Shown here piece after piece: positions 54,301-61,480 of a DNA stretch of 64,000 nucleotides. The translations under genes and the position numbers were made by a program. The notes beneath the pieces are model-generated. The model did not search any database, had not been told where the DNA came from, and worked only from the letters and a program-made list of their open reading frames with translations. Location: assembly GCA_937885015.1 (NCBI GenBank), contig CALAAS010000012.1, positions 14,929 through 78,928 of the forward strand. Direction: 5' to 3'. The first letter of the stretch is position 1; each line of letters begins with the position of its first letter. The stretch is from an uncultured Clostridium sp. (GTDB lineage: Bacteria > Bacillota > Clostridia > Lachnospirales > Lachnospiraceae).

Positions 54301-55609
54301 CCTTGATTTTGATACACTTCATATCCTGGCCGCCGATATCCAGAATACAGTCCACATCCGGTTCAAAGGCCGCCGCTGCATAGTAGTGGGAAATGGTTTC
54401 CACCTCTCCCTCGTCCAGCATCAGGGCGGACTTTAACAGAGCTTCGCCGTAACCGGTGGAGCAGGAGTAGGCAATATGGGCGCCCTCTGGCATGGCGTCG
54501 CTGATTTCCTTCATGGCGCGGATGGCCGTGGCCAGAGGACTTCCGTTGTTATTGCTGTAGAAGCGATAGAGCAGAGAGCCGTCTTCGCTTACCAGAGCTA
54601 CTTTTGTGGTGGTGGATCCGGCATCGATTCCCAGATAGCAGTTTCCCTCATAGGAGGAGAGATCGGCTTTTTTTACGTCATGGCTGGCATGGCGCTCGGA
54701 AAATGCCTGGTAATCTTCTTCACTGGTAAAGAGCGGTTCCATCCGCTTTACCTCAAAATCCATTTCAATTCCCCTGGAAAGCCGGTCGATGAGATCTGCC
54801 AGTTCAGCCGTAACGGTGTGATCTGAATTCATGGCAGCACCGATGGCGGCGAAAAGGTGGGAGTGATCCGGTGCGATGATCTGATCCGGTCCTAGGTTCA
54901 GGGTACGGATAAAAGCAGCCCGAAGCTCCGACAGGAAGTGGAGGGGCCCTCCTAAAAAGGCTACATTTCCACGGATGGGTTTTCCACAGGCCAGACCGCT
55001 GATGGTCTGATTGACTACCGCCTGAAAAATAGAGGCGGCCAGATCTTCTCTTGTGGCGCCCTCGTTGATCAGGGGCTGAATATCTGATTTGGCAAATACG
55101 CCGCAGCGGGCTGCGATCGGATAGATTGCCTTATAATTTTTTGCATATTCGTTCAGGCCAGAGGCGTCGGTCTGAAGAAGAGAGGCCATCTGATCAATGA
55201 AAGAACCGGTACCTCCAGCGCAGATTCCGTTCATCCGCTGATCAATGCCGCCAGTAAAATATATGATTTTAGCGTCCTCGCCGCCCAGCTCAATGGCTAC
55301 ATCCGTCTGGGGAGCAAAGTCTTTTAAGGACGTGGCAACGGCTACAACCTCCTGGACAAAGGGAATGGCCAGATGGTTGGACAGAGTTAGACCGCCGGAG
55401 CCGGTAATGACGGGTTCTACCGTCATGGGGCCCAGGGCATCCTGTCCTTCCCGAAGAAGTTCTGCCAGCGTCTCCTGGATATTGGCAAAGTGCCGTTTAT
55501 AATCTGCGAAGAGAAGCTCACCGTTTTCATTAATAATAGATACTTTTACAGTGGTGGAACCAATGTCGATTCCGAGTCGTTTACAGGAATTCATACATAA
55601 GCGGGGCAA
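51338..55609 (-). CDS. Fused 2-hydroxyacyl-CoA dehydratase activase/dehydratase-like protein
   Basis: The 1423-residue protein has two ASKHA-type activator domains in tandem. The first (GIDIGSTTVKVSI, NGICAGGTGSF with cluster Cys130) is followed by a second (GIDAGSTTTKVAL, NEACSSGCGSF, GGQDMKCIKI). A Cys-rich segment (ARCQGCTNHC), a DUF2229 region and a HgdB-like dehydratase region (SQTGGGCRASNYIGF, then TQPFGCLPNHIVGKG) complete it. HgdC-type activators use ATP and a [4Fe-4S] cluster to inject a high-energy electron into dehydratases. The fused form is widespread in anaerobes and its substrate is unknown. TTG at 55609 sits eight bases after GGAGGG; ATG 55594 is the alternative but has a poor ribosome site. 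It is monocistronic. Confidence 0.88.
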   Translation of the reverse strand: MPRLCMNSCKRLGIDIGSTTVKVSIINENGELLFADYKRHFANIQETLAELLREGQDALGPMTVEPVITGSGGLTLSNHLAIPFVQEVVAVATSLKDFAPQTDVAIELGGEDAKIIYFTGGIDQRMNGICAGGTGSFIDQMASLLQTDASGLNEYAKNYKAIYPIAARCGVFAKSDIQPLINEGATREDLAASIFQAVVNQTISGLACGKPIRGNVAFLGGPLHFLSELRAAFIRTLNLGPDQIIAPDHSHLFAAIGAAMNSDHTVTAELADLIDRLSRGIEMDFEVKRMEPLFTSEEDYQAFSERHASHDVKKADLSSYEGNCYLGIDAGSTTTKVALVSEDGSLLYRFYSNNNGSPLATAIRAMKEISDAMPEGAHIAYSCSTGYGEALLKSALMLDEGEVETISHYYAAAAFEPDVDCILDIGGQDMKCIKIKDGTVDSVQLNEACSSGCGSFIETFAKSLNYTVENFAKEALFAKNPTDLGTRCTVFMNSNVKQAQKEGASVADISAGLAYSVIKNALFKVIKITSASDLGRHVVVQGGTFYNDAVLRSFEKIAGCEAVRPDIAGIMGAYGAALIARERYDASKTTTMLPIEKILNLTYKTSMARCQGCTNHCVLTINRFDGGRQFVTGNRCERGLGQSKAKKEIPNLFDYKYHRMFDYEPLAADLAPRGTVGIPRVLNMYENYPFWATFFKELGYRTVLSPQSTRQIYELGIESIPSESECYPAKLVHGHVEWLVRQGLTYIFYPCVPYERNETPEAGNHYNCPMVTSYAENIKNNVESLAEHHVHFSNPFVAFTNEAVLTERLVEEFTKDQSIPEKEIREAAHRAWKELLTSREDMKKKGEEVLRWMEQNHRHGIVLAGRPYHVDPEINHGIPELITSYGFAVLTEDSVAHLGRVERPLIVTDQWMYHSRLYEAACFVKTRTDLDLIQLNSFGCGLDAVTTDQVNDILTHSGKIYTLLKIDEVNNLGAARIRVRSLISAIRVREMRHYRKEDVTSAYNRAFFTKDMKKDYTILCPQMSPIHFDLIEAAVRSFGYKLEVLQNSDRTAIDTGLKFVNNDACYPSLIVVGQIMDALLSGKYDLNHTAVIMSQTGGGCRASNYIGFIRRALERAGMPQVPVISINANGMESNPGFKMTLPLLTKALQGVVYGDIFMRVLYATRPYEAKPGSANALHEKWKAICIQSLAKRSPSMQEFNRNICGIIRDFDELPRRNVVKPRVGIVGEILVKFSPLANNHVVDLLESEGAEAVMPDLLDFLLYCFYNSNFKADNLGGKRSTAYLCNMGIALLEYFRRTCRRELEKSRHFTAPAQIRDLASMAEHYVSLGNQTGEGWFLTGEMLELIHSGTTNIICTQPFGCLPNHIVGKGVIKELRNSHPEANIIAVDYDPGASEVNQLNRIKLMLATAQKNLSLEKRDARIS

Positions 55610-55644
55610 GGCCCCTTCCCTCCTTTGTAATACACAATTATTCG

Positions 55645-55673
55645 GCCATAGTGTAACATAGAACCAATGTAAA
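55645..55673 (-). promoter_or_regulatory. Possible promoter for the dehydratase activator gene
   Basis: On the minus strand TTTACA (55673-55668), a 17-bp spacer and TATGGC (55650-55645). The -10 is imperfect. The rest of the 330-base gap is AT-rich, without other recognisable features apart from the divergent promoter. Confidence 0.4.
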
Positions 55674-55816
55674 GAGTCGTTAAAAAGCCGCTAAAAAGCT
55701 GAAAAATGCACTGATTTTGGAACTTTTTGGCTAATTTTGACAATGCAGAAGAAACTTGCCAGAGAAAATCCGGAACAATGACGAAAGGGATTTGAGAGGC
55801 TTCGAAGCGAATACAT

Positions 55817-55845
55817 TTGACAAAGATGCAGCCGGTCTCTATAAT
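55817..55845 (+). promoter_or_regulatory. Perfect consensus promoter for the rhomboid-like gene
   Basis: TTGACA (55817-55822), a 17-bp spacer and TATAAT (55840-55845). The leader is about 90 bases. The promoter may also serve pyk and lysA downstream. Confidence 0.9.
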
Positions 55846-55940
55846 TAAAATCCAGAGGCTTTGTGCGCAGAGAATGCCGGAAATGTGGTTGGAAGGCAGA
55901 CTGGCTGTGCGGAAAATGAAAGTGAAAAAGGATGTGAAGT

Positions 55941-56804
55941 ATGAATTTTTTTAGAAAACTGGAACGAAAATTCGGACGTTTTGCCATTCCGAATCTGATG
56001 TATTACATCATATTTCTGTATGGAGCGGGACTTTTGCTGAGTATAACCAGTCCCGGTTTTTATGAGATGTATTTGTCTCTCAATGCAGAGGCGATCCTTC
56101 ATGGCCAGATATGGAGGCTTGTGACCTTTTTAATCTGCCCGCCCCAGTCCAGCCAGTGGTTTGTCCTGCTGGCGATTTACCTTTATTATTCGCTTGGGAC
56201 GACTCTTGAGCGGGTGTGGGGAACCTTCCGTTTCAATGTGTTTTTCTTCATGGGAATCCTGGGGCATATTCTGGCGGCATTTCTGATTTATTTCATTACA
56301 GGGATTTCCTTCCCCATGTCGCCCTATTACCTGAACGAGTCCATCTTTCTGGCCTTTGCGTTTACCTTCCCGGATATGCAGTTTCTGTTCATGTTCCTTT
56401 TGCCGATTAAGGCCAAATATCTGGGTGGGTTTTATGCCTTCCTGCTTTTTTATAATTTCCTGTTCGGCGGAATACTCATGAAAATTGAAATCGGTGTTTC
56501 CATGCTGAACCTGGTTGTATTCTTCCTGATGACGAGAAATTATCGGGCCCTGAATCCGAAAGAGATGGTGCGCAGGCAGACATTCAAAAAGGAGATGGGA
56601 AAGGCCCAGGTGCAGAAAATGGCGCTGACGCACCATCGCTGTGCCGTCTGCGGGCGCACGGAGCAGGACGATCCGGATCTGGAATTTCGATACTGCTCCA
56701 AATGTGAAGGAAACCTGGAATACTGTATGGATCATCTGTACACCCATCGTCATGTGACGAAGGAGGATCTGGAGGAAATGAAGAGAAACGGATCCGGGAA
56801 ATAG
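55941..56804 (+). CDS. Rhomboid-like membrane protein with C-terminal zinc ribbon, probably not a protease
   Basis: The 287-residue protein has six or so helices in the arrangement of rhomboids (NLMYYIIFLYGAGLLLS, GQIWRLVTFL, the GTTLERVWGTFRFNVFF loop between helices 2 and 3). The catalytic GxSG of helix 4 and a matching His in helix 6 are not seen. After the last helix, a cytosolic tail carries Cys pairs CAVCG and YCSKCE and a Cys/His-rich end (CMDHLYTHRH) typical of zinc ribbons. It is therefore more like Derlin/pseudoprotease relatives, which bind membrane proteins. The AAGGATGTGA region precedes the ATG. The gene is 44 bases upstream of pyk. Confidence 0.75.
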   Translation: MNFFRKLERKFGRFAIPNLMYYIIFLYGAGLLLSITSPGFYEMYLSLNAEAILHGQIWRLVTFLICPPQSSQWFVLLAIYLYYSLGTTLERVWGTFRFNVFFFMGILGHILAAFLIYFITGISFPMSPYYLNESIFLAFAFTFPDMQFLFMFLLPIKAKYLGGFYAFLLFYNFLFGGILMKIEIGVSMLNLVVFFLMTRNYRALNPKEMVRRQTFKKEMGKAQVQKMALTHHRCAVCGRTEQDDPDLEFRYCSKCEGNLEYCMDHLYTHRHVTKEDLEEMKRNGSGK

Positions 56805-56848
56805 GCACTGAAAGAAAGCAGCGTGACTGTAAGGAGGACACAAATTAC

Positions 56849-58285
56849 ATGAAAAAGACAAAAATTGTCTGTACCATGGGACCCAATACCAATGACCGTG
56901 AGATTATGAAGCAGCTGGCCTTGAATGGAATGGATGTGGCTCGATTTAATTTTTCGCACGGTGACTACGAGGAGCACAGGAAACGGCTGGAGATTTTGGA
57001 GAGCGTCCGGGAGGAACTGGGAATACCTGTGGCCTCTCTTCTGGATACGAAAGGGCCGGAGATTCGAACGGGACTTTTAAAAGATGGGAAAAAGGTAACG
57101 CTTTTGGCGGGGGACTCTTATGTTCTCACGACGGAAGAAATAGTGGGAGACGCGTCAAAAGGTTTCATAAATTATAAGGGACTTCCGGAAGATGTGAAGT
57201 CCGGTAACCGGATTTTGATTGACGATGGTCTGATCGAACTGGCCGTAGAAGAGGTGTGTGGCCCGGAGATCCGCTGCCGTATTGTCAATGGCGGGGAACT
57301 GGGAGAACGGAAAGGCGTCAATGTCCCCAATGTGCGGATTAAACTTCCGGCATTGACGGAAAAAGATAAGGAAGATATCCGGTTTGGAATCGATGCGGGA
57401 TTTGATTTTGTGGCGGCTTCCTTTGTCAGGAATGCTGCCGCGATCCGGGAAATCCGGGAAATGCTGGAGGAGACAGGTTCTTCCATGCAGATTATCGCAA
57501 AAATTGAAAATGAAGAGGGAATTGAAAATATTGATGCAATTATTGAGGCCAGTGATGGAATCATGGTAGCCCGGGGGGATATGGGCGTGGAGATTCCAGC
57601 GCAGGAGGTTCCCTATATCCAGAAAATGATCATCAAAAAGTGCAATGAGGCCTGTAAAGTGGTGATTACTGCCACCCAGATGCTGGATTCTATGATTCGC
57701 AACCCGCGTCCTACCCGGGCGGAGGTAACAGATGTGGCAAATGCGGTGTATGACGGCACAGATGCGGTTATGCTGTCTGGTGAGACGGCCATGGGGCAGT
57801 ATCCGGTGGACGCAGTCCGGATGATGAGCCGGATTGTGGAGGATTCGGAGAAACATCTGGATTATGCTTCTTACCGGAAGCGGAAGGTTTCGGCGGAAAA
57901 TACCCGTAATATTTCCAATGCGGTCTGCTATGCCAGTGTGGCGACGGCCCATGATCTGGCGGCATCCGCTATTGTGGCTCCCAGTATTAGTGGTTTTACA
58001 ACCAGGATGCTGTCAAAATGGAGACCTAATCAGATGATCGTCGGCCTTTCGCCCAGCATGACAGTAGTCCGTCAGATGCAGCTTTATTGGGGGGTAAAGC
58101 CCTTCCATGCCAGACGGGCAGAATCCACGGACACGCTGATTTATTCGTCTGTGGAGCTTCTCAAAGAAAAGCAGATTGTAAAGAGCGGTGATATTGTCAT
58201 CGCCACAGCAGGAGTTGTCACACGGGCTAATCGGCATGAACCGGCGACAGATACCAATATTATGCGTGTGGTAGAAGTAGAGTAA
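56849..58285 (+). CDS. pyk: Pyruvate kinase
   Basis: The 478-residue enzyme contains the standard signatures: TKIVCTMGPNT, ARFNFSHG, LDTKGPEIRTG, the active-site IIAKIENEEGIENI and ARGDMGVEIP, TATQMLDSM and VMLSGETAMG. It converts phosphoenolpyruvate and ADP to pyruvate and ATP, the last step of glycolysis. It lacks the extra C-terminal PEP-utilising domain of the long Bacillus form and so has the short length. AAGGAGG lies ahead of the ATG. The lysA gene follows 29 bases downstream. Confidence 0.97.
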   Translation: MKKTKIVCTMGPNTNDREIMKQLALNGMDVARFNFSHGDYEEHRKRLEILESVREELGIPVASLLDTKGPEIRTGLLKDGKKVTLLAGDSYVLTTEEIVGDASKGFINYKGLPEDVKSGNRILIDDGLIELAVEEVCGPEIRCRIVNGGELGERKGVNVPNVRIKLPALTEKDKEDIRFGIDAGFDFVAASFVRNAAAIREIREMLEETGSSMQIIAKIENEEGIENIDAIIEASDGIMVARGDMGVEIPAQEVPYIQKMIIKKCNEACKVVITATQMLDSMIRNPRPTRAEVTDVANAVYDGTDAVMLSGETAMGQYPVDAVRMMSRIVEDSEKHLDYASYRKRKVSAENTRNISNAVCYASVATAHDLAASAIVAPSISGFTTRMLSKWRPNQMIVGLSPSMTVVRQMQLYWGVKPFHARRAESTDTLIYSSVELLKEKQIVKSGDIVIATAGVVTRANRHEPATDTNIMRVVEVE

Positions 58286-58314
58286 GTTTAAAACAGACAT
58301 TCGGAGGAGAAGAC

Positions 58315-59571
58315 GTGGAGAAAAAACCATTTGTAACATTAGAACAGCTTGAAGAGATTAAAAAGACGTACCCTACCCCATTTTACCTGTACGATGAAAA
58401 GGGAATCCGGGAGAATGCAGAGCGCCTTTATCGGGCTTTTTCCTGGAATAAAGGATTTCGGGAATACTTTGCCGTAAAAGCGACCCCCAACCCCTTTGTG
58501 ATCGATATTTTAAAGAAACAGGGCTGCGGGGTTGACTGTTCATCCCTGACAGAGCTTATGATGGCCCGGGCCATGGGGTATGAAGGGGAAAAAATCATGT
58601 TTTCTTCCAATGATACGCCGGCGGAAGAATTCAGGCTGGCAGACGAGCTGGGAGCTATCATCAATCTGGATGATTTTACACATATTGAGTTTCTGGAGAA
58701 GACCATTGGCCATATTCCGGAAACCATCAGCTGCCGTTTCAATCCCGGCGGACTCTTTAAGATCAGTAATGACATTATGGATAACCCCGGCGATTCCAAG
58801 TATGGAATGACCACGGAGCAGCTGTTTGATGCGTTCCGGATTCTGAAGGCCAAGGGGGCCAGACATTTTGGAATTCATGCGTTTCTGGCCAGCAATACGG
58901 TTACCAATGAGTATTATCCCATGCTGGCAAAGATTTTGTTTGAACTGGCCGTGAAGCTGAAAGAAGAGACAGGGGCGGATATTCGGTTCATCAATCTGTC
59001 CGGTGGTGTAGGAATTCCTTATCGTCCGGATCAGGAACCCAACGATATTTACGTCATTGGTGAAGGGGTAAAACGGGTTTATGAGGAAGTTTTGGTGCCT
59101 GCCGGAATGGGGGATGTGTCTCTTTGCACGGAGCTGGGCCGATTTATGCTGGCTCCTTACGGATGCCTGGTGACTACGGCGATCCATGAGAAACATACAT
59201 ATAAAGAATATATCGGTGTGGATGCCTGCGCCGTCAACCTGATGCGCCCTGCCATGTATGGCGCTTACCATCATATTACGGTTATGGGAAAGGAGAATGC
59301 CCCCTGCGATCATAAGTATGATGTGACCGGTTCCCTCTGTGAGAATAACGATAAATTTGCCATTGACCGGATGCTGCCGAAGATCGATATGGGAGATATT
59401 CTGGTAATTCACGACACCGGCGCCCACGGATTTTCCATGGGATACAATTATAATGGAAAACTTCGCTCCGCCGAACTTCTTTTGAAGGAGGACGGCTCTG
59501 TGCAGATGATCCGTCGGGCCGAGACACCGAAGGACTATTTTGCCACCTTTGATTTTTGCGATTTATTTTAA
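58315..59571 (+). CDS. lysA: Diaminopimelate decarboxylase
   Basis: The 418-residue PLP enzyme of the fold III decarboxylase group has its Schiff-base Lys in YFAVKATPNP (about residue 54), the phosphate-binding Gly-rich INLSGGVGIP, a CTELGRF segment and the catalytic Cys in GSLCENNDKFA. It decarboxylates meso-diaminopimelate to L-lysine. The start is GTG at 58315 behind GGAGGAGA. Residues ETGAD and DACAVNLMRPAMYGAYHH fit DapDC rather than ornithine decarboxylase, although carboxynorspermidine decarboxylase-like specificity cannot be fully excluded. It is probably cotranscribed with pyk. Confidence 0.9.
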   Translation: MEKKPFVTLEQLEEIKKTYPTPFYLYDEKGIRENAERLYRAFSWNKGFREYFAVKATPNPFVIDILKKQGCGVDCSSLTELMMARAMGYEGEKIMFSSNDTPAEEFRLADELGAIINLDDFTHIEFLEKTIGHIPETISCRFNPGGLFKISNDIMDNPGDSKYGMTTEQLFDAFRILKAKGARHFGIHAFLASNTVTNEYYPMLAKILFELAVKLKEETGADIRFINLSGGVGIPYRPDQEPNDIYVIGEGVKRVYEEVLVPAGMGDVSLCTELGRFMLAPYGCLVTTAIHEKHTYKEYIGVDACAVNLMRPAMYGAYHHITVMGKENAPCDHKYDVTGSLCENNDKFAIDRMLPKIDMGDILVIHDTGAHGFSMGYNYNGKLRSAELLLKEDGSVQMIRRAETPKDYFATFDFCDLF

Positions 59572-59778
59572 TGATCTGCAATATTGTGTAACAATTCGGG
59601 GCGTCGGGGAATCTGGTACAAAATGATGTCCCGCTCTGAACAGTTGGGATGAGAAAAACAGGGTTTGAAATCTGTATAATGCAGAAAAAGAGATTTTTAT
59701 TGCATGGAAAGATAGAATATTAAGAATATCTTCATAATTTACTCAAAGAAAATACAAACATTTTCCAGAGAGCCATGA

Positions 59779-59886
59779 TATACTATAACCATAATAAATG
59801 CACGATACAAAAGTTTTAAATCCTTTAACCTTTTTGAAATCCGAATTCCTAACGAAGCAGTCCTGCGCGAGAGCGCAGGACTTTTT
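59779..59886 (+). ncRNA. Candidate small RNA with strong terminator
   Basis: An extended -10 box, TGATATACT (59776-59784), would start a transcript near 59791. It would end at the hairpin AGTCCTGCGC (59859-59868), GAGA, GCGCAGGACT (59873-59882) followed by TTTT. That gives about 95 nt with an unstructured 5' part and no good reading frame. The -35 is poor. The hairpin may simply terminate lysA, 290 bases upstream. In the 390-base gap 59572-59961 there is also a half-copy of the hairpin repeat (TTTTTATTGCATGGAAA, near 59690). Confidence 0.35.
59859..59886 (+). terminator. Intrinsic terminator fused to repeat copy C
   Basis: A 10-bp GC-rich stem with GAGA tetraloop, then TTTTC, whose T-run is the first arm of the hairpin repeat. 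Confidence 0.92.
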
Positions 59887-59949
59887 CATTGCATAGGAAA
59901 TTATTTCCTATGCAATGAAAAACGCTCCGCGAGGATCGCCATGCGGCGG
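59882..59949 (+). repeat. Intergenic hairpin repeat, copy C
   Basis: TTTTTCATTGCATAGGAAA (59882-59900) pairs perfectly with TTTCCTATGCAATGAAAAA (59904-59922). The tail CGCTCCGCGAGGATCGCC and ATGCGGCGGA follow, as in copy B. It lies 12 bases from the convergent DAHP synthase stop. Confidence 0.85.
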
Positions 59950-59961
59950 ATATGAAGTTTT

Positions 59962-60993
59962 TTAGTGCAGTCCGTCTGCGATATCGTAAAGAAGACGTTC
60001 GGAATCATCCCATCCCAGGCAGGGATCGGTGATGGACTTGCCATAGCAGTGTTCGCCGATTTTCTGAGATCCGGGTTCCAGATAGCTTTCGATCATGACA
60101 CCTTTGACAAAGCGGCGGATGTCGTCAGAATGGCGGCGGCTGTGGAGAACCTCCTTGACAATGCGGATCTGCTCCATGTATTGTTTGTTGGAGTTGGAGT
60201 GGTTGGCATCTATAATGCAGGCCGGATACTGCAGATCACGCTCTTCGTAGAGTTCCAGCAGCAACTTCAGATCCTCGTAGTGATAGTTGGGCAGACACTG
60301 GTCGTGCTTGTTGACGGCGCCGCGGAGGATGGTGTGAGTCAGGGGGTTTCCCTGGGTTTTCACTTCCCAGCTGCGGTAAATAAATTCGTGGCCGTGCTGA
60401 GCGGCGTGGACGGCATTCAGCATGACAGAGAGCGCGCCGCTGGTGGGGTTTTTCATGCCGACGGGGACATCAATGCCGCTGGCAACCAGGCGATGCTGCT
60501 GATTTTCCACAGAACGGGCTCCCACGGCAATGTATGACATCACATCGGAGAGGTAAGTCAGGTTTTCCGGATACAGCATTTCGTCAGCTGTGGAAAAGCC
60601 GGTCTCCTCAATAACCCGCATGTGAAGATTTCGGATGGCAATAAGTCCTTCGTAAAGATTGGGTTTTTTTTCCGGATTTGGCTGGTGGAGAAGTCCCTTG
60701 TAGCCGTCTCCGGTGGTTCTTGGTTTGTTTGTGTAGATTCTTGGAATCAGGATCAATTTGTCCTGAACCTTTTCCTGCACTCTGGCCAGGCGATTGACGT
60801 AGTCAATGACAGCGTCTTCCCGGTCGGCGGAGCAGGGGCCGATGATCACAAGAAATTTGTCGCTTTTTCCGGTAAAAACATCCCTGATTTCACTGTCCTT
60901 TTCGGCCTTTTTCGCAGCCAGCTCCGGAGCCAGCGGAAAGGTCTCCCGGATCTCATCCGGGGTTGGAAGCTTGCTGATATACTCAAATCCCAT
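59962..60993 (-). CDS. aroF: 3-deoxy-7-phosphoheptulonate (DAHP) synthase, class I
   Basis: The 343-residue enzyme shows the AroF/G/H pattern: LVIIGPCSADREDAVIDYV near residue 48, IPRIYTNKPRTTGDGYKGL, IAVGARSVENQQHR, PVGMKNPTSG, and the metal-binding DANHSNSNK and GVMIESYLEPG. It condenses phosphoenolpyruvate and erythrose 4-phosphate in the first step of aromatic amino acid synthesis. The ATG at 60993 follows AAGGAGG. Feedback specificity (Phe, Tyr or Trp) cannot be assigned. It is monocistronic from a clear promoter 35 bases upstream. Confidence 0.95.
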   Translation of the reverse strand: MGFEYISKLPTPDEIRETFPLAPELAAKKAEKDSEIRDVFTGKSDKFLVIIGPCSADREDAVIDYVNRLARVQEKVQDKLILIPRIYTNKPRTTGDGYKGLLHQPNPEKKPNLYEGLIAIRNLHMRVIEETGFSTADEMLYPENLTYLSDVMSYIAVGARSVENQQHRLVASGIDVPVGMKNPTSGALSVMLNAVHAAQHGHEFIYRSWEVKTQGNPLTHTILRGAVNKHDQCLPNYHYEDLKLLLELYEERDLQYPACIIDANHSNSNKQYMEQIRIVKEVLHSRRHSDDIRRFVKGVMIESYLEPGSQKIGEHCYGKSITDPCLGWDDSERLLYDIADGLH

Positions 60994-61027
60994 TGATGTA
61001 TCCTCCTTAAACTTGAATTACGGCAAT

Positions 61028-61056
61028 ATTATATAATAGAAGTTTTTATTCATCAA
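61028..61056 (-). promoter_or_regulatory. aroF promoter
   Basis: On the minus strand TTGATG (61056-61051), a 17-bp spacer and TATAAT (61033-61028). Confidence 0.85.
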
Positions 61057-61094
61057 CAGAGAGTTTTCACAAAAGGAAAAAATGGGCGAAAAAC

Positions 61095-61123
61095 TTGACG
61101 AAATCAGAAATTCATAATAGAAT
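61095..61123 (+). promoter_or_regulatory. Promoter of the MATE leader RNA
   Basis: TTGACG (61095-61100), a 17-bp spacer and TAGAAT (61118-61123). Transcription would begin near 61130, 350 bases before the MATE gene. Confidence 0.82.
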
Positions 61124-61129
61124 AGAACA

Positions 61130-61413
61130 TATCAGAAAAATTTTTGAAAATTTTTTTGATCTACGTGCAATAAAATGCGTAGGCTGCGCATTAACTTATT
61201 GAACGGATGAAAATCATTCCTGTTTGGAAGACCGTAGATGGAGAACGAACAAAACAAATCAAGTTACTCGAAATTCCTTGATGCATTACACTCCGTTACG
61301 TATCCGTTTTCGGCCACCTTTCTGGCAGGATCACTTCGACATCGGTAAACCAACCAGTGCCAGATGTCGGATAAAAAAGCATCGGACTGATTTTTCAGTA
61401 TCGGTGCTTTTTT
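61130..61413 (+). ncRNA. Structured leader RNA ending in a terminator, candidate riboswitch or sRNA
   Basis: About 285 nt between a consensus promoter and a terminator upstream of the MATE gene. The 5' part folds as a three-way junction: ATCTACG (61159-61165) with CGTAGAT (61233-61239); CAATAA/AATGCG (61168-61179) with CGCATT (61187-61192) and TTATTG (61196-61201); GGATGA (61205-61210) with TCATTCC (61214-61220). Near the 3' end TCTGGCA (61321-61327) can pair with TGCCAGA (61358-61364), and CGACATC (61337-61343) with GATGTCG (61363-61369); the two partners overlap, so the pairings are mutually exclusive. The terminator is 61373-61390 with 61395-61413. No known class is recognised. Confidence 0.65.
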
Positions 61414-61449
61414 ATTGCACAGGAAATTGCTTCCTATGCAATAAAAAAT
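61408..61449 (+). repeat. Intergenic hairpin repeat, copy D
   Basis: TTTTTTATTGCACAGGAAAT (61408-61427) pairs with TTCCTATGCAATAAAAAA (61431-61448) with one mismatch. It is fused to the T-tract of the leader terminator and lacks the GC-rich tail. It ends 32 bases before the MATE start. Confidence 0.8.
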
Positions 61450-61480
61450 TTATGTCATACAGGATGAGAGGTATATTGAA

